A DNA stretch of 64,000 nucleotides from Dasyornis broadbenti. Taxonomy: Eukaryota > Chordata > Aves > Passeriformes > Dasyornithidae. The position numbers were made by a program, and so were the translations under genes. The stretch covers positions 965,009-1,029,008 of the forward strand of contig VZRN01004397.1 of NCBI GenBank assembly GCA_013397935.1, given 5' to 3'. Below the pieces are notes generated by a model, which saw only the letters and a list, made by a program, of their open reading frames with translations, ran no database searches and was not told where the DNA came from. The number at the start of each line of letters is the position of its first letter. Position 1 is the first letter of the stretch. This document shows positions 1 to 12,900 of this stretch, in pieces.

Positions 1-287
1 TACTTCTTTCTAGTTCTGCAGAGGAAATGTGACCTCAAGCAAATTATTTAACCTCTCTGTGTCACAGTGTTTTTTATCTTTAGGGTAGTGATAACAGCAC
101 TGCTTGTGACTCTCATGTTATTAATAACTGCAAATGTTTTACAGTTAGATTCTGGAGGTCTGTATGGTACTAACAAACAAAGATGTTTTATGCTCTTCAG
201 TGCTCAGGACCAATAGAGCCTAAGAGAAGTGCTACAGATTGTCATATAAGGGTTTTGTGGCAGAAAGAAATATTTGTGTGCACTCAC
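1..287 (-). other. TTPA: TTPA intron 4, partial
   Basis: The region begins with the GTGAGT donor of exon 4 (287-282) and runs off the left edge. No trace of the C-terminal exon was found here, so it must lie further left. Nothing else was recognised. Confidence 0.85.
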
Positions 288-398
288 CCGTTCCTTTATT
301 TTTTCAGTGAGAAAAGGCTTAATTAGAGCAAAGACGGGGTGGAAGAATAAAGGCTCATTAATCAAGTGGATACCTCGAACTTTCAGTGGAAAGGAATC
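288..398 (-). CDS. TTPA: TTPA exon 4 (residues 182-218)
   Basis: The exon begins after CAG (401-399) and ends CGG before the donor GTGAGT (287-282). It encodes [16 protein letters not shown], then [13 protein letters not shown] and TEKIKER; it is 111 nt, exactly 37 codons. The basic residues known to bind PI(4,5)P2 in the human protein (K190, R192, K217, R221) are all present as K187, R189, K214 and R218. Membrane docking and release of tocopherol should therefore be intact. Confidence 0.96.
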
Positions 399-3300
399 CT
401 GTCAGCATACATGAAAAACAGAGTAAGAAAAAGAAAATATTATTGAAACACCTCTATTACCACGGACAAGCCTGTGAAAACTGTCCAGTCCACAGGTTAA
501 AGTATTCCTTGTGACCTTGCCAATTCCTGCATTTTGTAGTGTTGTAGCAGTGTACATTAAGAACAATATTTAGAAAAATCATATCTGGTTCCTCCCATTA
601 GAAGGAAAAATCTCACCATTTTTTTTAATCTGTATGAGGTGAGATTGAATATTAAAAACAAACAAACAGAAAAGAAAATAAGAAAACTATCACCAAATTA
701 CACGTAAGTATTGTACACAAACCTTGTGCTCAGCCTTTTCTAAAGTACAATTTTTCACAATAAAGATTCTGTTACTAATTTACAAAAAAGCTATCTAGCT
801 AGGTGCTATTCTTGGCAACTTACAGCCTGAAGGGCAATATGTAAATATAAATAAACTATTGAAGATCCTAACTTTAAGTTAAATAAATTGTATTTTTATT
901 TAGAGATAAGCCTTGAAAATACTAGGAATTTGGCCAAGCCAGAAGCTCAGCTTTACAAGATTACTGTTTAAATTAAATTAAAAAAAAAACCTGCTATACA
1001 GCCTTTATAATGTAAAATAACTTGGATTCTAATTGCATTCATTTAAAAGTTCCAGATCTTTGAAATTTAAAAGAAAATATGGCAGTGATCAAAACAAGCT
1101 TTATGCAATGGGGAAAGTACAGCTTCCCTTCATATCCCACCTGATACTACCTCTGAACCAGATGTGTTTTGCTTATGAAAATGGTACTTCTCACAAATGT
1201 ATCTCCTCACTAGTTCAGTAGTTCCAAGGAAAAAAACCCAAACCCAATACACTTCTTTAGTGCCACTCCTTTTAGACTTTAATGTATGATAAAGACCTTA
1301 AAACTATCAGCTTATAGGTTTATTTAATGTTATTATGGGTTATCATATACTTAAAGTCTACTATCATGATTTTCACAAAACAATTTTGTTCCACCTGGGA
1401 TAACAGATTTTTCAAAATAATGTCTCTTATTATTCATGCTATGCTTTCCATTCCTTAGTACACAATTCCTTTCTATTAACTTCTGTTTCTTGATACAGGA
1501 TAGTAATTTGCAAGACACATTTCTTGAGTAAAACACAGGGTTAAAACTAAGATTTCTTAACTTTTACTTAATAGCATATTCTGGAATGCATTAAGCATGT
1601 CCTGGGGTACATCTTACTTCCCACTTAGCATCGCCAGCAGGGCAAGGGAGGGGATTGTCCCACTCTGCTCTGCACTGGGGTGGCCTCACCTTGAGCGCTG
1701 GGGCAGTTTTGGGCATCACAATATAAACAAAGACATTAAGGTATCAGAGTGTCCAAAGGAGGTCCAGGAGGACGGTGAAGAGTCTGAAGGACAAATCTTA
1801 TGAGGAATGGCTGAGGTCACTTGGTTTGTTCATCCTGGAGGAGACTGAGGGGAGACCTCATAGAGGTCTTCAAGATCCTCAGGAGGGGAAGGAGAGGGGC
1901 AGGTACAGATCCCTTCTCTCTCCTGACCAGAGACAGGACCCAAGGAAATGGCCTGAAGTTGTATTAGGGGAGGCTTAGGTTCAATATCAAGAAAAAAATG
2001 CTTCACCCAGAGGTGGCTGGGCACTGGAACAGCTCCCCAGGGAAAAGGTCACAGCGCCAGCCTGACGGAGCTCAATAAGTGTTTGAGCAATACTCTCAGG
2101 CACATGGTGCAACTCTTGGGGTGTCCTGCGTAAGGCCAGGAGTTGGTCTCAATGATCTTGATGGGTCCCTTCCAACTTAGCATATTCTATGATTCTGTGG
2201 TTCTGTGATGTTGAACACCACTAACATAATCGCTGCATAAAATTTACAAACCAAGTTAAAAGGGATTAAAGGAATCAGGAGAAAAAAAGAGTTAAAATTC
2301 TGTCTCTTCTTAGAAAAGAACACTGGAAATACATAATTTTTAATTTTTTTTCCATAGCTAGAATAAACATTTAGAAGCTTGATAAACATTCAACAAATCA
2401 GAAATAGGTCAAGATGGAAACATAACATTCAAAGAATTTCCTGCTTTGAGATAATGGATTGAAACATTTAGATGTACTTGCAAATGTTACTCTGTTTCCC
2501 TTCTGCTCTATTTCAAGGTTAAAAAAATTACCAGTAATTTGTTTAGTACCTCAGAAATCAACTGAAACACTCTCACTAGCCCTGTTTTCATGAGATCTGG
2601 CCCAAGATTGCATAACACCAAGAGTTCTTATTCTAGATGTGCAAAGGTGGGAATACCTGATGGTTTCACTGAAGTTTTATAGTAGATACCGAAAAGGAAG
2701 AACATCTGAAGTTCTGATGATATTAATTCAATAACTAACTTTGATTGAATTTCAGATATGAACCTTACCAAATCAGAGCAAGAGATTATCTCCCTGGTGC
2801 ATTTCCACATCACAGGCTAACAGTTTTATTATTACTGACTTTCAACATAACTTCTGAAGGAAAACAGGATTATAGGACTACACAGTAGCTTGCCTGTCAA
2901 TTCTCTGTCCCCTTTTTTCTTTCATTTTTTTTCTCTCAAATTCAGTGGCAAAGTCCAACTGAATCTGGCAGAAAGGAATAAGCCTTAAAGACAGTAAAGT
3001 CCTGAGATGTTTTGTGAAATATAGGAGGTGAGGTAGCAGTGACTTGCACAAAACGATGATCATGTTGGTGGGAAAAAAGCAAGCAGAAGATAAACATTAT
3101 ACATTCTGTTGTCAGCAGATGGAAGATCACATAAGCATCATCCATATGGTTTAGGGGTGTCTTGCTCTTAACTACTCTTAGTGAATGCTATTTTTCATAT
3201 TCTCTGAGTCAGTAGTAAATGCTTTAAATGTTGAGTTAATGCACAAAACAATGGAAGAGAAGAGATGAAATAGGATAACAAACACAGATCCTTCCAAAAC

Positions 3301-6300
3301 TGGGCTTCATCTGCTCTTTCTGTCATGAAATTCTTGTGCTGTTAACAGGCTGGTGGAGTTCTTATAAAATACCAGAAATTAGAGGGCATTTACTGCTACA
3401 GAAGAATATACTTTAAGTAAAAACAAGCACAACCCATGACTTGTAATGGATTTAGGATTTTGTCCTTCTAAGTTGCACAGTCTGAGAAGGTCTACAGAAG
3501 GAAAATTTACTATAGCTTGGAAGAGATGAAAAATTGGAAGTCATAGCAATGAAGCTGCATAAAGCATTTTGTCACACTTACTGTGAGAACAGCTGCGATT
3601 TTCTTGGCCACTGCTGGACTGATTTGAAAAGCATGAGCAAATCTCCACCCTTGAAGGTCAAAGACGGCCTTGACTCCATTTCGCTGAGTCTCAATCTCCT
3701 TTACAATGAGTTCAGATGTGATGAGACTTACACGAAACACATCATATGCTGTGAATAAACTGGGATCCCATTGTCCTGAGAACATAGATTACCCTGCATT
3801 ACCACGAGAATACCCCATATACCTGCATTTTTGCTTGCTACTGCTGCTAATGTGCTTCTCAGAAACAGGAATTAACCAGCAATAACAGAGTTCCTGAAAT
3901 AAACTGTTATGCCAGTGCATAAATTACTTTGTGTGCCTACTCTCTCACTTGTCTTTCATGCTCTTTTAGTAGATGGTACCACGTAATGTAGCATGTTCTA
4001 CCTATGGCCAGTAAAAGGTTTTGACATGAACAGCTTAATTCAGTAACAGTCATGCTAGCAGAAGCTGCAGATCATCGATCCAATCAATTAAAATATATTT
4101 TTTTCAGCACTGTAATTCTGTCATGATTCAGTGAATCTCACTTTTTTTTTTTCCTGAGGCCTGAACAAAAAATTGCATAGGATGAGCCTATGCAACTCAA
4201 GATGAAAGCTTTAAGGGCACAAGTGTCTACTAGACCAGCTGATAAGAAGGTAATTCTTTGGAAGTTGGCAAAAATAATGTCTCTGTCCAAAACAAGCATA
4301 AAGAGAAATGGTGTTCATTTGATTACAGATCTTCTGAAAAGATTTTTGGGAGGTGAGTCAAACATTTTCCAAGCATTGTTTGCTAGGGCTCTTTGGCTGC
4401 AAGTTAACAGTGAAAACTCAGCGAAATGCTCATCCAAGCCTAAACTGAACACTGATACAAGACTAGGTGTACACCTTTTTTCTGTTCTCCCCTCTCTGTG
4501 CAGCATCTGCGCCAGTACCACAGTCTTAGAACATGGCTTTTAAAATTTACATGAAAACAAATGATTGTTGCAATACTCAGAGCCAAGGAACCACATAATC
4601 TTACAAGTTTTAAGCTTCAAGATTCTTTTAATGCAACAAGAATTTCACCAAAAAGAAAATTGAGTTCTTCATAAGGAACTGTACAGTTTTACCCACGCTA
4701 ATTTATATGCAAAATGATGTAACTCTTACAGCTCAGTAAACTCACCTTTAAATGAATGTAAATGTATTTCTTACAAGGAACATAAATATGTTACCTTTCT
4801 AGTTAAGATATTCTGATATGATCTAATTTTATCAACCCCTGCAGTTGTACCATAAAATATTTTTGGTTTGCTGCTGAAATCGTGATAATTAAAAAATAAA
4901 CAAACCACAAAACAAAACAAATGAAACCCAAATACTTCAGTGTCAGAGTCAGGTGCAAAACAGTTCCCAGCAATTTTGTCACTCACCAATTCTGTATATT
5001 AGAACTTTGCTTCCATGTGGGTCTCTTGATCTTAGGACTCCATGATAGCCAGCTTGCAAAAGACCAAGAACAGAAGATGGTTGTAAATCTGCACTTATTT
5101 CTGGGCATTCAATTCTCCACTTCTGATAATTCTTCAATAACTGGGAAAAAAAATAGATGTCAGGTAAGCATCAGCTATTGTAGGAAGGGCACAGTTAAAA
5201 ATATGTTTTCCACATGTGGTCACAGTCAGTTTTAATTAATTAAATTAGCTATAATTTAATTATGTATTTTAACCAAATCACTCCTAGAAACAGAAGGCTG
5301 CTATACTGGATCAAGTAAGTAAGTAAATTGCCATGATGAATTTAGAACTCTGTCATGGAGTTAATGGACTGCAGTTGTCATTTTGTGTCAGAAAAGAAAA
5401 CTGAATGTAGAATAAACCTGTAATTTCTATGTAAAATGCATCTAAACTCCAGTTTTTTTCACTCAGATTACTTTTAGGATTATTCAGTTTTCAACTACAT
5501 CAGATTCATTTTTAATTTAGACATGCAAAATTTTACAGAGGAACATTCTCCTTCACTCACACATTCTCTCCCTTCCTCCCTATTTTTGACACAGTCATCA
5601 AAAACTCCAGTTTACTATTTGAAACAGGTAAGCTCATCAGCATATCCAAAAACAATGTTGAAGTCCCTCCTACCCCTCTGAAATGAGAGAATATTACAAA
5701 GTAGTGGGTCCATTACACATTTGACAATTTCCCTCCCACAGAGCGGCAATCACGAGAACCTGTTTGGCTAAAACAGAGATCCTGTCTGTTGTCAGGGACT
5801 TGGTCATCCTGGTTCCTCAGGCTGGGAGGCAGCATCAGGACCAGTATTTCTAAGGCACAGGAAGGGCTGTGTGTTGAAAGGCGATGGACTAGCACTAAGG
5901 AAGAGGCAATTAAAGATGCTCCTTTGTGAGGTAACATCTGTGTTGAGGAATTACAGGCAGCACTGTGAAGGGTCATCTTAGAGATGAATCGTGAAAAATT
6001 AAGTTGATGATGCAGTAGTGCTAATTTCCAAGTCTAGTTACTGTTTCTTCTTTAATATTAAGTGGTTGTGGGGAAAATTAACTAAGCCCTGCAACTACAA
6101 TTTCTTTAAGACATTTTGCATGAGTAAGTATGCAAAGTATGCAAGACTGCCTTCTAAAATGCTTCTTCGCAACTCATCAACTAAATTTTGTCTCTGCTCT
6201 ATCACCCATGCTAAATTCTCCAGCCTTGAGTCTGGAAGGTATAGAGGTAATTATTACAAGCAATTTCAATTTTGTATGTATTTTCTCAATGGGTACAACT

Positions 6301-9300
6301 TAAAGCTTTAATACAAGACTATCAAAGTAGCTAAGAGAATCAGAATTTTCCAATACCTCATTTCACAACAAACTGAAATGCAGCTTTAAATCTTAAAAGT
6401 AGCATGCACAGGCTAGCTTTTAAAATTGTTTATATACTTCATCAAACTGGAAAACTCAATCTGATCCTCAGCACAGTTTCACAAATTAAATGTGTTCACC
6501 ACACTGAAAGCATCAACCAAAAGTCTTTTATTTTCTATAACATGTATTAACAGGAAGTAGTTTTTCCTTTGTCAATTACTCCATATTTTGCAACAGAAAT
6601 ACTAAAGTTAAAAGAGCTGTCAGGTTCAACTGATAGAACAAAACCTTGCAAGAATTACAAATTTCTCGTATCTATGCAAGTATAATTTTTTATTTTTAGT
6701 ATTTTCACTGGAAGAGTGATCAGGAGGAACTTCAGTAGAATTGAATTCACCTCTTGGAAAATCAGAGCATCAGCTGTGCTGATTCTTACCTACAGACTCT
6801 TAGAGGCAGACTCGAGACTCACCATCCTGTAGTTCACAGCATGCTCATGTCAGATAATTAGTCTTATCCCTTACCTTTTCCCTCTACTTTCAAGCTTCTT
6901 GTATCACTTGACATAAAACATACTTTTTCTTCAGCTTAATGCTTTTGTGCTCAGATTAAAGTGTTGAATGATTTTGAAGGTCTCTCAAATGAATTGTCAC
7001 GAGGAAACCAATTACAAATCATTATTATCAGCAGAATTTACATAAAAATACATGACACGCTGATCAGAAATTAGCTATATTTTTTTAATGGAAATAGAGC
7101 CTATAAATATCTATATAGATCCAAAAAATAAAAAAGTTCATATACCATGCTGGAATCCCACTTGATTTGACAGTGAAAAACAGTGGATAAAAAGCCTCAT
7201 CCTCAACCATCACCATAGAAAGAAACATTTAACCATTTTAGTAGAAACCTTTCGACAGCATTAAATCTAGCCTAGGCTAATTTTAAAGCTAACAAATAAG
7301 GTGAGGGAAAGAGGGAGAAAGCAGGGAAAGTAAGTTAATTTGTGGAACAGAAGTTCACTGTAATTGCAAAGATAGGCCTATTGAGGTACTCTGATTATCC
7401 CACTCTGTCAGTACTTGGCTGTCTACAAAGGGCACTGTTTGAGCAATCCCAAATGCTTTGTGCCAACCAGACAGCAATGTCAACATGTTTTTTCCTTGGT
7501 CTTTCCAAAACAGACTCTGAAACAGCAGCAAAATACAAAAACACCCTGAAAACAACTGTGCAAACATCTGTAGCTTTGTCATTTCTCACTTTTCTTCTAA
7601 AACCTGTGGTACCAAAACTTAATGAACATATGTATTTTAAACACCTCTTTGAAGAATTCCCTGCCAAAACTGAGAAGAGAATAAAAATTACACATTAGTT
7701 CAATACCCTAAATAATCCTGTCTAGTCAGTACAGTTAGTTTCTCATTTTCATGATATTTACATTTTCCAAGTTGGAAACAATAAGGATTTATGTGCTTGG
7801 AAGAGAGTAGTGTTTGCAGCTTGTGATACACTCAAGATCCTCACAGTAGGTATAGTTTACCTACTAGCACACCCATTAAGGAATAAATATATGATTGGAC
7901 AACTTCTGACACCTTCCATGACATGAGCAAGTGGTGCATCTTTCAGACACATAACATGGATAGGCCTAAAATATACTTCCCTTGGCAAGAAAATCACAAA
8001 GTGCTGAAGAGTTCTTAGATTTTGAAAACCTAATCTAATTACCTGAAATGATTGAGATCTGAAGTAAAGGTTAGCATTAGGTAATCTTACACAGCATCTA
8101 CAGCTAGATTTGGGAGATATTCTGTTTATTTATGTAAACAATCCCTTTCTTACAGCTGGACATACTCAAGTTACATACAACTACTTAAAAGAGTAATCCT
8201 CAAACATGCAAAGGAATTCAAAAAACTAGCAGTGGGTACTTGCAGGTTTTCTAGTTTCACCCTGTTTAAGCACATGTGAAAAAATTTCACTGGAAATTTT
8301 TTTAAAGTATGATTTTTTTTTTCAGTAAAAACAGCAAGGAAAAACAAATATTGTATATAACAATCAGTGTGGATATAGATGAAACAACCTAATATCAGGA
8401 AAAACAGATGCATTCATTACCTAGTATAAAAAATGGCTCATGTACTTACAACACAAGAAAAACATCTCAATGTATAATTATCTGTGTTTACAAACTGAAT
8501 AACCTACTTAGCATCTGCTCAGCATCTGAAAATAGATGGAAGGTCACTTGATAAGGGGGGAACGATGGATGAAAAACTCCAGTGTCTGGAATTAAGCATT
8601 AATTAAGAGGTTTTTTTCCCTGATGTCTGTTGGGGATAGTTCCAGATTTCTGAACACTAGAGATTACAAAGTTACCAATTAAACCAAGATTCATGTCCTA
8701 CAAACCAAAGTGAACTTAGTACTTTACTCAGAAGCAAAGAAACTAGAAAACATTGTGCTTGTTAGAGAAATCAATGCATCTGTATATGTAAATTAATTAT
8801 ATATTTATTTATTAATAACTGTTTATATATATTAACATGGGTGATAGGCAGAATTAGGCCTCTGCTGTGTCAGCAGCTGTACCAATGCACACAATGCTTG
8901 GGGAAAAAAAGTCTTCTACTGGCATTCTATGTAGGAAAAAACACAGCTCAAACTTCAGAATATAAACATATATATACGCACACACCCCTTTGTGCATATG
9001 AATTTTATACTTCTTTTTATGTATGTGTATACAGATGTACCTAGAATTTAAACATACAGTATACACAGACAAAGAATTTAAAATACTTTTATGGACACTG
9101 AACTTTTCCCAATTCCACATGCATTGCCTCTTTGTCGCTGGAAGAAGACTGGCCCATGCTGGCTTAGCACAACGGGAAGCCTGGCTGACTGATTTGTGTT
9201 TTCTCAAGAGTCAGCTTAGAGAGCTAATAAGGGCTCTTCCATCCTTTTTGAGGAATTCCTCGGTATTGATGGAAGAAAAGCAGCCAAGTAACTGATTTTA

Positions 9301-12300
9301 ACTTAGCATTAATATTTGAAAGATGTGAAGATCCTCAGCGATTATCCTCAGAGATAATGCCTGAGACGCAGCAGTGTGTTTGGCACTACAGAAAACAACC
9401 CTTGCTGTCTAGCACAGTCATCCCTAAGTGACTTACTTGCAGTACAACACACTAGGAAATCCCTCCATAAGTTGAATGCAGAGCAAAACCAAAGTCTTGC
9501 TACATAACTTGGTATCAACCAGAACTCCTAAAAGGATCCTAGACATGTAGAGAGTTTTCAGTGCCACAAAAGTGATGTTTACAACAGTATGTTACAACAA
9601 CTCTTTGCACAGCGTTTCAGTGTTAAACATTTTCATTCTGTTCCCCAGAGTATAATCTATTTCAGGTACAAAAAGACAGCATTCCAGAGTCACTGTGTGA
9701 GTCAGTTCTATCCAAGAGTTATGGGGTGTAATGCATAATGAAACACACTAGGAAAAAACATGTGCCGGAAAGGAGTTCTCCAGATTTCACAGATCACTAG
9801 TGAATCCAAGTGACAGTGTTTTTCATGATAACAAGGAAATCAAACATACACACATAGCTGGTAGATTCAAAAAGAGGCAGACACTGATTTCTTCTCTGTG
9901 GTGACCAGTGACTGGGAGGGAGTGGCCTTCAGTTGTCAGAGGAGGTTTGGGTTGGACATTAGAAAAAGGTTCTTCACCCAGAGGGGTGGTTGGGCACTGG
10001 AATGGGCTCCCCAGGGAAGTGGTCACAGCACCAAGGCTGACAGTTCAAGAGGCATTCAGACAATGCTCCTAGGCACATGGTCTGACTCGGGATATCCTGC
10101 ATAAGGCCAGGAGTTGGACTTTGATGATCCTTGTCAGTACCTTCCAACTCAGTATATTCATTCATGTTCACAGTGGTTCTGTGAGAATAGTCTGTTACTG
10201 AGCTTAACTGAATAATCATTGTCTTTATTTCTTAAAGACAGTTTTATCTCTTCTTCAAGTCCTTCAATTCCAGCTACCTGTTTCAGTGCTGGATTTTCTT
10301 CTAGCATGATAGATATCTATGTATCACTAGTTAAAAGCAAGTCTGGAATTGCCATTGGAAAAATATAAGATTGCTATTGCTATGAGTCACCATAAAAGAT
10401 TTAGAAACTGAATGTCTTGACACAATCTACCTGATTATTCTTTTCTGAAGCATTTCCAAATGTTGATAACTGACATCAGATAAATCCATGTCAATTATTA
10501 ACCAGATATGCATCAATAAAAAGGTCTGGTCTGTTTCCAGACTCTTGATTTATATTTAAGGCTAAGTCCATACTAAGATGCTGGAGAACTGTTGCTTATA
10601 AGCACTAACAGGGCCATGGACTTTGATTATCCCTTAGCTGCTCTACAAATACTATGCAGTAGTACACAGGAGCCCAGTGGGCAAAAAGAGACTGTATCAG
10701 CCTGAACGCCAAACCAAGAGGCAACATCAAACCAGGGCAGGAGGGAAGAGCCACTGTCTGGACTGACGGCAGGAGGGCTCTGTCTAGGATGAAGTTTTAA
10801 CATAACTTCTGCATGAAGTCACACTTGGGTTAGATGAATATACATCTTATGACTATGACACATTTTTGCACAATAATTCTCTTTGGCCTTGATATGCCAA
10901 TTACAATAAACACATTCCTTTGGGGGGAAAAAAAAAAAGTGCCTCTTTTATTCTTGCCCTACTGTAAGAGAAGTACTCTAGAAAATGGTGTCACCTGGTA
11001 TGTAGAAGATTAAGTACAAGTGGCTACAGCACTTGAAGAACTGAAATTCTAGACAGAAATATTAAACACAGGTTGGTTCTGAATATTGGAATCTCTTAAT
11101 TCAAAGGAAGGTTTGAAATTCAGAAACTTAGCAGCCTGTGGAGACCCAGAAAATCTAAAGAGCTTTTTAAAAACTTTTACTTTTTCAAAGCAGGTCTCTA
11201 GTCTAGAGGGCTAATTCTCAAGAGGAGCATAGGAAATTTGCTACTTCATAAACTCCATCTCTAAACCTAGCCTAGATTCCACACTTTCAAAGAACAGTCC
11301 TACCTGCAACACACCTCACAATTAATCACATCAAAGTGAAGAAATGTATGGGCCAAATTCAGAAGTGCCACTGTTCTGTCTGCAGGATTACCAGTAACAA
11401 CCAACTACAATGCAATTAGGAGTGGATACTCAGGAGTCCTTATTGTCCTCATTAAGCCCTAAATTTTGGAACCAAGAACACAGGAAAATTAAATGGCTTT
11501 TGCTGGGAAAGTAAAAAAAAGGCACAGTGCTACAATTGTTAGTGCACAGCTTTGGTATAAACAATCTGTAAAAGTAAGATCCATAAAACCCAAAGGAATC
11601 TGAATCGACTCCTTAGTTCTTCTGCTGAGAAGGAAATGTTTAAAGCTATGCTGCAAATCTCATGAGTCAAATGAAAAGATCAAATATACAATGATTAAAG
11701 CTATTTATGATTAATGGCCTAAGTCAATTTCTCAAATTCTTTCTTAGCTACCTTGATTCTGCAATACATCTGTATGCAAACCATCTTCTCTGATGGTGGC
11801 TAAACTTGGAAAATCTACAGTCCAGAGAAGTCAGAAACTAATAGGTGAGGTCTGTTGGGCAATGCTGCATAATCAACGTAAAATTCCACGGAAACACAGC
11901 ACTCACTTGGCACGTGTGAATCAGGCCTTTGCCCTGGGAGGACTTGGAATTAGTTTCTGTTTCAAACGTTTAATGGTTATCAATCTTTCTTTAAAAAGAA
12001 AAAACAAAACAAAACAAACAAACAACAACAAAAAAAAACCCACCAGAAAAAAAAAAGAGATAACAATCTGTGCCTTTGGATATGAAAAATGGTCTGTAGC
12101 AAAAACGCCTATGAAGAGCCAGGAAAGTACCACGACTTACCAAAACCTGCAAAGAGTGCTGTAAATGACTAAACTCCAAGCGAAAAGAAGTTTTTACTCA
12201 TAGTTTTAGAGTAATTGTAGGTCTATAGTGAAACTAGTGCGGCTACTAGTTACCTGAGCCTGGTAATCATGACAAGGGTGTCCTTTAAAGGATACTGTTT

Positions 12301-12796
12301 CCTAATCGGAGCCGTGACCTTAGCACACTTACTGTACGGCTAGTGACTGTATCACACCTAGCGCAGCCTTTCTGTTACCACATCGACACCGCACTGAGCC
12401 AGCCACGACACCGCGCATTGCTTCGGTGCCACGCTGAAAACACGCAATGAGTGACAAACAATGCGTTACACCCTGAAACTCCCCAGGCAGCGCAGGGCAC
12501 TGACCCACCCCACATCCGCACTGCCGCTCCGTCCCCGCAGCGACAGCCCGAGCCCGGCTGCTCCCCGGGCACCGGGACCTGCCGCCGCCGCCCCTCCTCA
12601 CCCTCCAGGCCAGGTCCAGATGGAAGTCTCGGGCGCGCAGGAACCGCACCAGGAAGGCATCGGAGAGGGGCTGCGGCCAGCGCTGGCCGGGCTCTGCCTC
12701 CGCCCGCCGCCGCAGCTCGGCCACGGCGCTGCGCACCAGCGGAGAGTGGTCGGGCAGGTCATTGAGCTGCCCCGCGCCCGGCGGAGTCTGCGACAT
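288..12796 (-). CDS. TTPA: Alpha-tocopherol transfer protein gene, exons 1-4 (3' end off the window)
   Basis: TTPA is a cytosolic CRAL-TRIO lipid carrier. In hepatocytes it takes RRR-alpha-tocopherol from endosomes and delivers it to the plasma membrane, exchanging it for phosphoinositides. Reading the minus strand gives join(12796-12602, 5140-4987, 3775-3582, 398-288), which is 195+154+194+111 nt or 218 residues. The last three exon lengths equal those I recall for human TTPA, and exon 1 is three codons shorter. The CRAL-TRIO N-terminal helical region is in exon 1 and the start of exon 2; the lipid-binding domain runs through exons 2-4. Every intron starts GT and ends AG. No stop or frameshift is present, so the gene looks functional. 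The final exon (about 57 residues in the family) lies left of position 1. Identification rests on near-continuous match to the remembered family sequence, and I am very sure of it. Confidence 0.97.
399..3581 (-). other. TTPA: TTPA intron 3
   Basis: This intron of about 3.2 kb is AT-rich and bounded by GTAAGT and CAG. The only recognisable content is the CR1 element at about 1594-2207, which lies antisense to the gene. Short open frames elsewhere in it look random. Confidence 0.9.
1594..2207 (+). mobile_element. CR1 LINE, 3' fragment of about 610 bp
   Basis: The sequence follows the CR1 consensus of birds and reptiles. It starts in the 3' part of ORF2 (segments like 'ggggattgtcccactctgct') and passes through 'cttcacccagaggtggctgg' and 'gggcactggaacagctcccc'. 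It ends 'cccttccaacttagcatatt' followed by 'ctatgattctgtggttctgtg'. It is heavily 5'-truncated and has many substitutions and stops, so it is inactive. It lies in TTPA intron 3 in the opposite orientation to the gene. Confidence 0.93.
3582..3775 (-). CDS. TTPA: TTPA exon 3 (residues 117-181)
   Basis: The exon starts after CTCAG (acceptor AG at 3777-3776) and ends ACA followed by the donor GTAAGT (3581-3576). It encodes the core of the CRAL-TRIO pocket: [20 protein letters not shown], then [26 protein letters not shown] and [10 protein letters not shown]. The Glu of TSELIV matches human E141 (E141K allele). The length is 194 nt as in human. The two bases GA complete a Gly codon begun in exon 2. 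The open frame seems to run past the donor, but that extension is intronic. Confidence 0.97.
3776..4986 (-). other. TTPA: TTPA intron 2
   Basis: This intron of 1.2 kb has GTGAGT and CTCAG borders. It contains a 117-codon plus-strand open frame (4190-4543) with no recognised similarity, which I treat as chance. No repeat family was recognised. Confidence 0.9.
4987..5140 (-). CDS. TTPA: TTPA exon 2 (residues 66-116 plus first base of 117)
   Basis: The exon is too short for a start-to-stop frame and was found by reading the minus strand. It follows a pyrimidine-rich tract ending CCCAG and is followed by GTGAGT (4986-4981). It encodes [19 protein letters not shown], then a segment ending [21 protein letters not shown]. 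The 154-nt length and the phase (one base of the next codon) agree with human exon 2. The His of GYHGV corresponds to human H101, the site of the H101Q allele. Confidence 0.96.
8779..9015. repeat. AT-rich and TA/CA simple sequence
   Basis: Runs such as 'attaattatatatttattta' (about 8790-8810), 'gtttatatatattaac' and 'aaacatatatatacgcacac' make this a low-complexity patch in TTPA intron 1. Open frames across it are artefacts of composition. Confidence 0.75.
9874..10184 (+). mobile_element. CR1 LINE, short 3' fragment
   Basis: About 310 bp matches the extreme 3' part of CR1. It contains 'ttcttcacccagaggggtgg', 'gggcactggaatgggctccc', 'aaggccaggagttggac' and a decayed tail 'gttcacagtggttctgtgag'. 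It belongs to the same broad subfamily as the copies at 1594 and 45268, judging from 'caggcacatggt...ggccaggagttgga'. It lies in TTPA intron 1, antisense to the gene. Confidence 0.9.
11990..12058. repeat. A-rich (AAAAC/AAC)n simple repeat
   Basis: The plus strand is almost pure A with regular C ('acaaaacaaaacaaacaaac') and ends 'ccagaaaaaaaaaagaga'. It lies about 550 bp inside TTPA intron 1 from exon 1. No LINE body was recognised next to it. Confidence 0.85.
12602..12796 (-). CDS. TTPA: TTPA exon 1 (start codon, residues 1-65)
   Basis: The exon encodes [20 protein letters not shown] at its start and ends [14 protein letters not shown], followed directly by the donor GTGAGG (12601-12596). 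The start is the CAT complement at 12794-12796. It is chosen because the N-terminus aligns with the human one (QLNALPDHSPL) and no in-frame ATG lies closer. The Arg of the LRARD motif (residue 56 here, R59 in human, mutated in familial vitamin E deficiency) is present. The exon is inside a GC-rich block, unlike the AT-rich remainder of the gene. Confidence 0.96.
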
Positions 12797-12890
12797 CCCC
12801 GCGGCACGGCCGAGCTCAGCCCCACCGCCTGCCCGCTCCCATTGAGAGCCGCGGGCGGCGGGGCCCGGCCGGGTGCCCCCGCCCCCGACA

Positions 12891-12900
12891 GGGTTAACCC
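12891..12900. promoter_or_regulatory. Palindrome GGGTTAACCC upstream of TTPA start (possible HNF1 half-site)
   Basis: A perfect 10-bp palindrome sits 95 bp upstream of the TTPA start codon, an AT core inside very GC-rich sequence. GTTAAC is the HNF1 half-site core, and TTPA is mainly a liver gene. The full two-half HNF1 motif is not present, so the role is only suggested. Confidence 0.35.

Larger units (their letters stand above)
5141..12601 (-). other. TTPA: TTPA intron 1
   Basis: This intron of 7.5 kb has GTGAGG and CCCAG borders. It holds a CR1 fragment (about 9874-10184), AT/CA-rich simple sequence near 8779-9015 and an A-rich stretch at about 11990-12058. A slightly GC-richer patch at 5740-5980 was not identified. 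No additional exon was recognised. Confidence 0.88.

Noticed and set aside
4190..4543. Open frame of 117 codons on the plus strand in TTPA intron 2
   Set aside because: It is antisense to the gene, inside an intron, with no recognisable similarity or splice signals.
7342..7698. Overlapping open frames (118 codons plus, 90 and 75 codons minus) in TTPA intron 1
   Set aside because: Open frames in several phases of the same stretch suggest low stop density by composition. Nothing was recognised.
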